Shown here one piece after another: positions 41,830 to 44,085 of a stretch of 44,085 bases of DNA. The first letter of the stretch is position 1, and each line of letters begins with the position of its first letter. The translations under genes were made by a program, and so were the position numbers. Below the pieces are notes generated by a model. That model was not told the origin of the DNA. It did no database searches and saw only the letters and a list, made by a program, of their open reading frames with translations. The stretch comes from an uncultured Bacilli bacterium (GTDB lineage: Bacteria; Bacillota_I; Bacilli_A; RF39; UBA660): positions 1 to 44,085 of the forward strand of contig CANQYO010000005.1 in the NCBI GenBank assembly GCA_947628095.1, in the 5' to 3' direction.

Positions 41830-43986
41830 ATGATTGCACGAATTTTAGTTGAAATAACAAATAGAAGTGTTGATAAAACTTTTACTTATTTAATACCTAA
41901 TCATTTACAAGATAAAATTCAAGTTGGAGTAAGAGTATTAGTTCCATTTGCAACTTTTAAATTAGAAGGTTTTGTTTTAGAAATTTCTAATCAAACAGAA
42001 GAATTTGAATTAAAAGAAATAATTGATGTTATAGATTCAGAAGTTATTTTAACTCCTGAACTCTTAAAACTTGGAAAATATATAAGTGAAAGGACTTTAT
42101 CAACTTTAATATCAGCTTATCAAGCTATGTTACCTACGGGTTATAAGGCAAAGAAAAATAAGAAAATAAATATTAAATATGAAACATATGTATCTTTAAA
42201 TACTAAAAATTTAGATAAATTAATGTTAACTTCTAAACAAGAAGAAATAATAAAACTTTTAGAAAATAATAAAGAGTTGACTTATACTTATTTAAAGAAA
42301 GTAAATGCTAGTGTTGATACATTATTAAAAAAGGGAATACTTAAAAAAGAAAAAAAAGAAATATATCGTTTGCAAGATGAAGTTTTAGAAACTAAAAAAT
42401 ATTCGTTAACTAAACTTCAAGAAAAAGTTTTTCAAGAAGTAGATATTGATAATTATAAAACTTATTTATTATATGGAGTAACAGGAAGTGGAAAAACAGA
42501 AGTTTATATGGAATTAATTTCTAAGGTTTTAGAAAAAGGTAAAAATGCTATAGTTTTAATTCCTGAAATAAGTTTAACACCTCAAACAGTATCAAGATTT
42601 AAAAGAAGATTTGGAAGTATTATTGCCGTTTTACATTCAGGGTTATCAGATAGTGAAAAATATGATGAATATAGAAAAATTAAAAGACAAGAAATTCGTA
42701 TTGTAATTGGTGCTAGAAGTGCTATTTTTGCTCCTCTTACAAATATTGGAATTATTATAGTTGATGAAGAACATTCAAATTCTTATAAACAAGATAATAT
42801 GCCAAGATATGATGCTATTGATATTGCTAAGTGGCGTGGGGAATATCATAAAGCTCCAGTTATTTTAGGTTCAGCAACTCCAACTTTAGAATCTTATGCA
42901 CGAGGGTTAAAAGGTGTATATAAATTATTAGTTTTAGATAAACGAGTTTATAATCAAGAATTACCTAAAATTTTAATTGTTGATATGTTTAAAAGTAAGA
43001 AAAAGAGTAAATTTTGTTCTGAACTTTTATATAATAAAATTCAAGAAACCTTAGATAATAATTGCCAAGTTATTTTGTTTTTAAATAAAAGAGGTTATTC
43101 AAGTGTTGTTACTTGTTCTAATTGTGGTTATACTTTTACTTGTCCAAATTGTCAGGTTACTTTAACTTATCATAAAACAAGTGATATGTTAAGGTGCCAT
43201 TATTGTGGCTATGCAAGAAAACGTGAGATGAAGTGCCCTAATTGTTCTAGTTTAGAATTAACAAATTCTGGAATAGGAACCGAAGCAGTAGTTGAAGATT
43301 TAAATAATTTATTTCCAACAGCTAAAGTAGTTAGAATGGACTTAGATACGACTACTAAAAAAGGAAGTCATGAAAAAATTATTAATGATTTTAAAAATAA
43401 AAAATATGAAATTTTAGTTGGAACGCAAATGATTGCTAAAGGTTTAGATTTTCAAGATGTAACATTAGTTGGAGTTATTAATGCAGATAATAGTTTAAAT
43501 ATTCCTGATTATAGAAGTGCTGAAGTAACTTTTGATATTTTAGAGCAAGTTGCAGGTCGAAGTGGACGAGGTTTAAAAGAAGGAAGAGTAATTATTCAAA
43601 CATACAATCCTAGTCATTATGCTATTACTTATGCTTCTAAAAATGATTATGTTGGTTTTTTCTACGAAGAGATGAAAAATCGAAAAATTCTAGGTTATCC
43701 ACCATATTATTATTTTGTATTAGTTCGAATTAAAAGTAAAAACTATGAACTTTTAAGTCAAGAAGTTAAAAAAATAAAAGAGTATTTAGCTAGTCATTTA
43801 AAGTTTGATATCTTAGGACCAACTTTAGCTTCACCATTTAAATTAAATTTAGTTTATCGTTTTAATATTATTATTAAATATAAACAAGAAGAAAATTTAT
43901 ATTCCGTTTTAGAGAATTTATTAGAGCATTATAAAAATAATAGTAAAATTATTATAGATATAGATTTTAACCCTCGAAGTTTTTAA
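41830..43986 (+). CDS. priA: Primosomal protein N' (replication restart helicase PriA)
   Basis: Reloads the replicative helicase at stalled forks. The 718 residues begin with the 3'-end DNA-binding domain (IARILVEI...KTFTYLIP) and a winged-helix linker. The helicase core has Walker A GVTGSGKTEVY (from about residue 216), DEEH, GSATPTLES, and a zinc cluster with eight cysteines at about 429-478 (CSNCGYTFTCPNC, CHYCG, CPNC). Later motifs are GTQMIAKGLDF and QVAGRSGRG. It is somewhat shorter than B. subtilis PriA (about 805). Although open from 41797, translation should start at the ATG at 41830 behind AAGGGGTGAT. The 99 bases after it hold no gene that I can see. Confidence 0.96.
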   Translation: MIARILVEITNRSVDKTFTYLIPNHLQDKIQVGVRVLVPFATFKLEGFVLEISNQTEEFELKEIIDVIDSEVILTPELLKLGKYISERTLSTLISAYQAMLPTGYKAKKNKKINIKYETYVSLNTKNLDKLMLTSKQEEIIKLLENNKELTYTYLKKVNASVDTLLKKGILKKEKKEIYRLQDEVLETKKYSLTKLQEKVFQEVDIDNYKTYLLYGVTGSGKTEVYMELISKVLEKGKNAIVLIPEISLTPQTVSRFKRRFGSIIAVLHSGLSDSEKYDEYRKIKRQEIRIVIGARSAIFAPLTNIGIIIVDEEHSNSYKQDNMPRYDAIDIAKWRGEYHKAPVILGSATPTLESYARGLKGVYKLLVLDKRVYNQELPKILIVDMFKSKKKSKFCSELLYNKIQETLDNNCQVILFLNKRGYSSVVTCSNCGYTFTCPNCQVTLTYHKTSDMLRCHYCGYARKREMKCPNCSSLELTNSGIGTEAVVEDLNNLFPTAKVVRMDLDTTTKKGSHEKIINDFKNKKYEILVGTQMIAKGLDFQDVTLVGVINADNSLNIPDYRSAEVTFDILEQVAGRSGRGLKEGRVIIQTYNPSHYAITYASKNDYVGFFYEEMKNRKILGYPPYYYFVLVRIKSKNYELLSQEVKKIKEYLASHLKFDILGPTLASPFKLNLVYRFNIIIKYKQEENLYSVLENLLEHYKNNSKIIIDIDFNPRSF

Positions 43987-44085
43987 AGCAATATATTATA
44001 TAAAAAAGTTCAGGATAAAAACATGAAAAAAATAAAAAAATAAATTAAAAGCATGATATATAAGGAAATAAAAGGAAAAATAGAT

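Noticed and set aside
43987-44085. Gene start at the right edge
   Set aside because: Only short frames with stops in all three forward frames; no convincing ribosome binding site before an ATG.

Overview
The window is strongly A+T-rich and densely coded. TGA works as a stop codon (for example at 3391-3393, 5214-5216 and 22032-22034), so this is not a genetic-code-4 mollicute. Gene content (pyrG, mntP, a TSCPD protein, maf, glyA, trmD, nrdDG, OmpR-type two-component systems, strong AGGAGG-type ribosome binding sites, intrinsic terminators) points to a monoderm, low-GC member of Bacillota, probably an uncultured, anaerobic, Bacilli-related lineage. No transposon, phage, CRISPR array, tRNA or rRNA was seen. 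Both ends look like contig edges.

Layout. 1-5.2 kb: two small unknown genes (the first apparently frameshifted), then convergent pyrG and mntP, then a TSCPD-maf-glyA group. 5.2-10.4 kb: an ABC exporter (ATPase plus an FtsX-type permease) with its own response regulator and kinase; a perfect 11-bp-period direct repeat before the ATPase is a good candidate operator. 10.4-20.2 kb: a complete-looking monoderm Tad-type pilus locus. It runs surface protein, large vWA protein, pseudopilin, CpaB, TadA ATPase, TadB, TadC, a 56-residue pilin with its own promoter, TadE-like protein and TadZ. A GC-rich island with its own terminator (20.19-20.32 kb) follows and may be a structured RNA. 20.4-24.1 kb: an unknown protein, SpoU methyltransferase, rimM, trmD, an unknown protein and a VanZ-like protein. 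24.3-27.1 kb: anaerobic ribonucleotide reductase nrdD-nrdG behind a palindrome. 27.2-30.2 kb: a DUF3048 protein, a glycosyltransferase-GtrA fusion and sigG. 30.2-34.9 kb: terminators and inverted repeats, a second two-component system, a TIGR04086 protein and a large acidic coiled-coil protein with a 42-residue upstream partner. 34.9-38.9 kb: yunB, a PilB/GspE-type ATPase, a degenerate metallophosphoesterase, a CPBP protease and a NifU-like protein. 39-44 kb: an unknown protein divergent from a YutH/CotS-like protein, a tiny YjcZ-like protein, an RNHCP protein and priA.

The main message is twofold. First, the organism very probably makes endospores or descends closely from a spore-former. sigma-G, YunB, a YutH-like protein and a YjcZ-like peptide lie in one 12-kb stretch. 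sigG is preceded by an almost ideal sigma-G-type promoter and the YutH-like gene by a close match to a sigma-E-type promoter. Second, it carries a divergent, compact Tad pilus in which a cysteine-rich vWA protein is a plausible tip adhesin. The pilin and the TadE-like protein share a short leader that may mark peptidase processing.

Functions are assigned from recognisable motifs and family resemblance only; no database search was run. Promoters were read by eye against consensus sequences.
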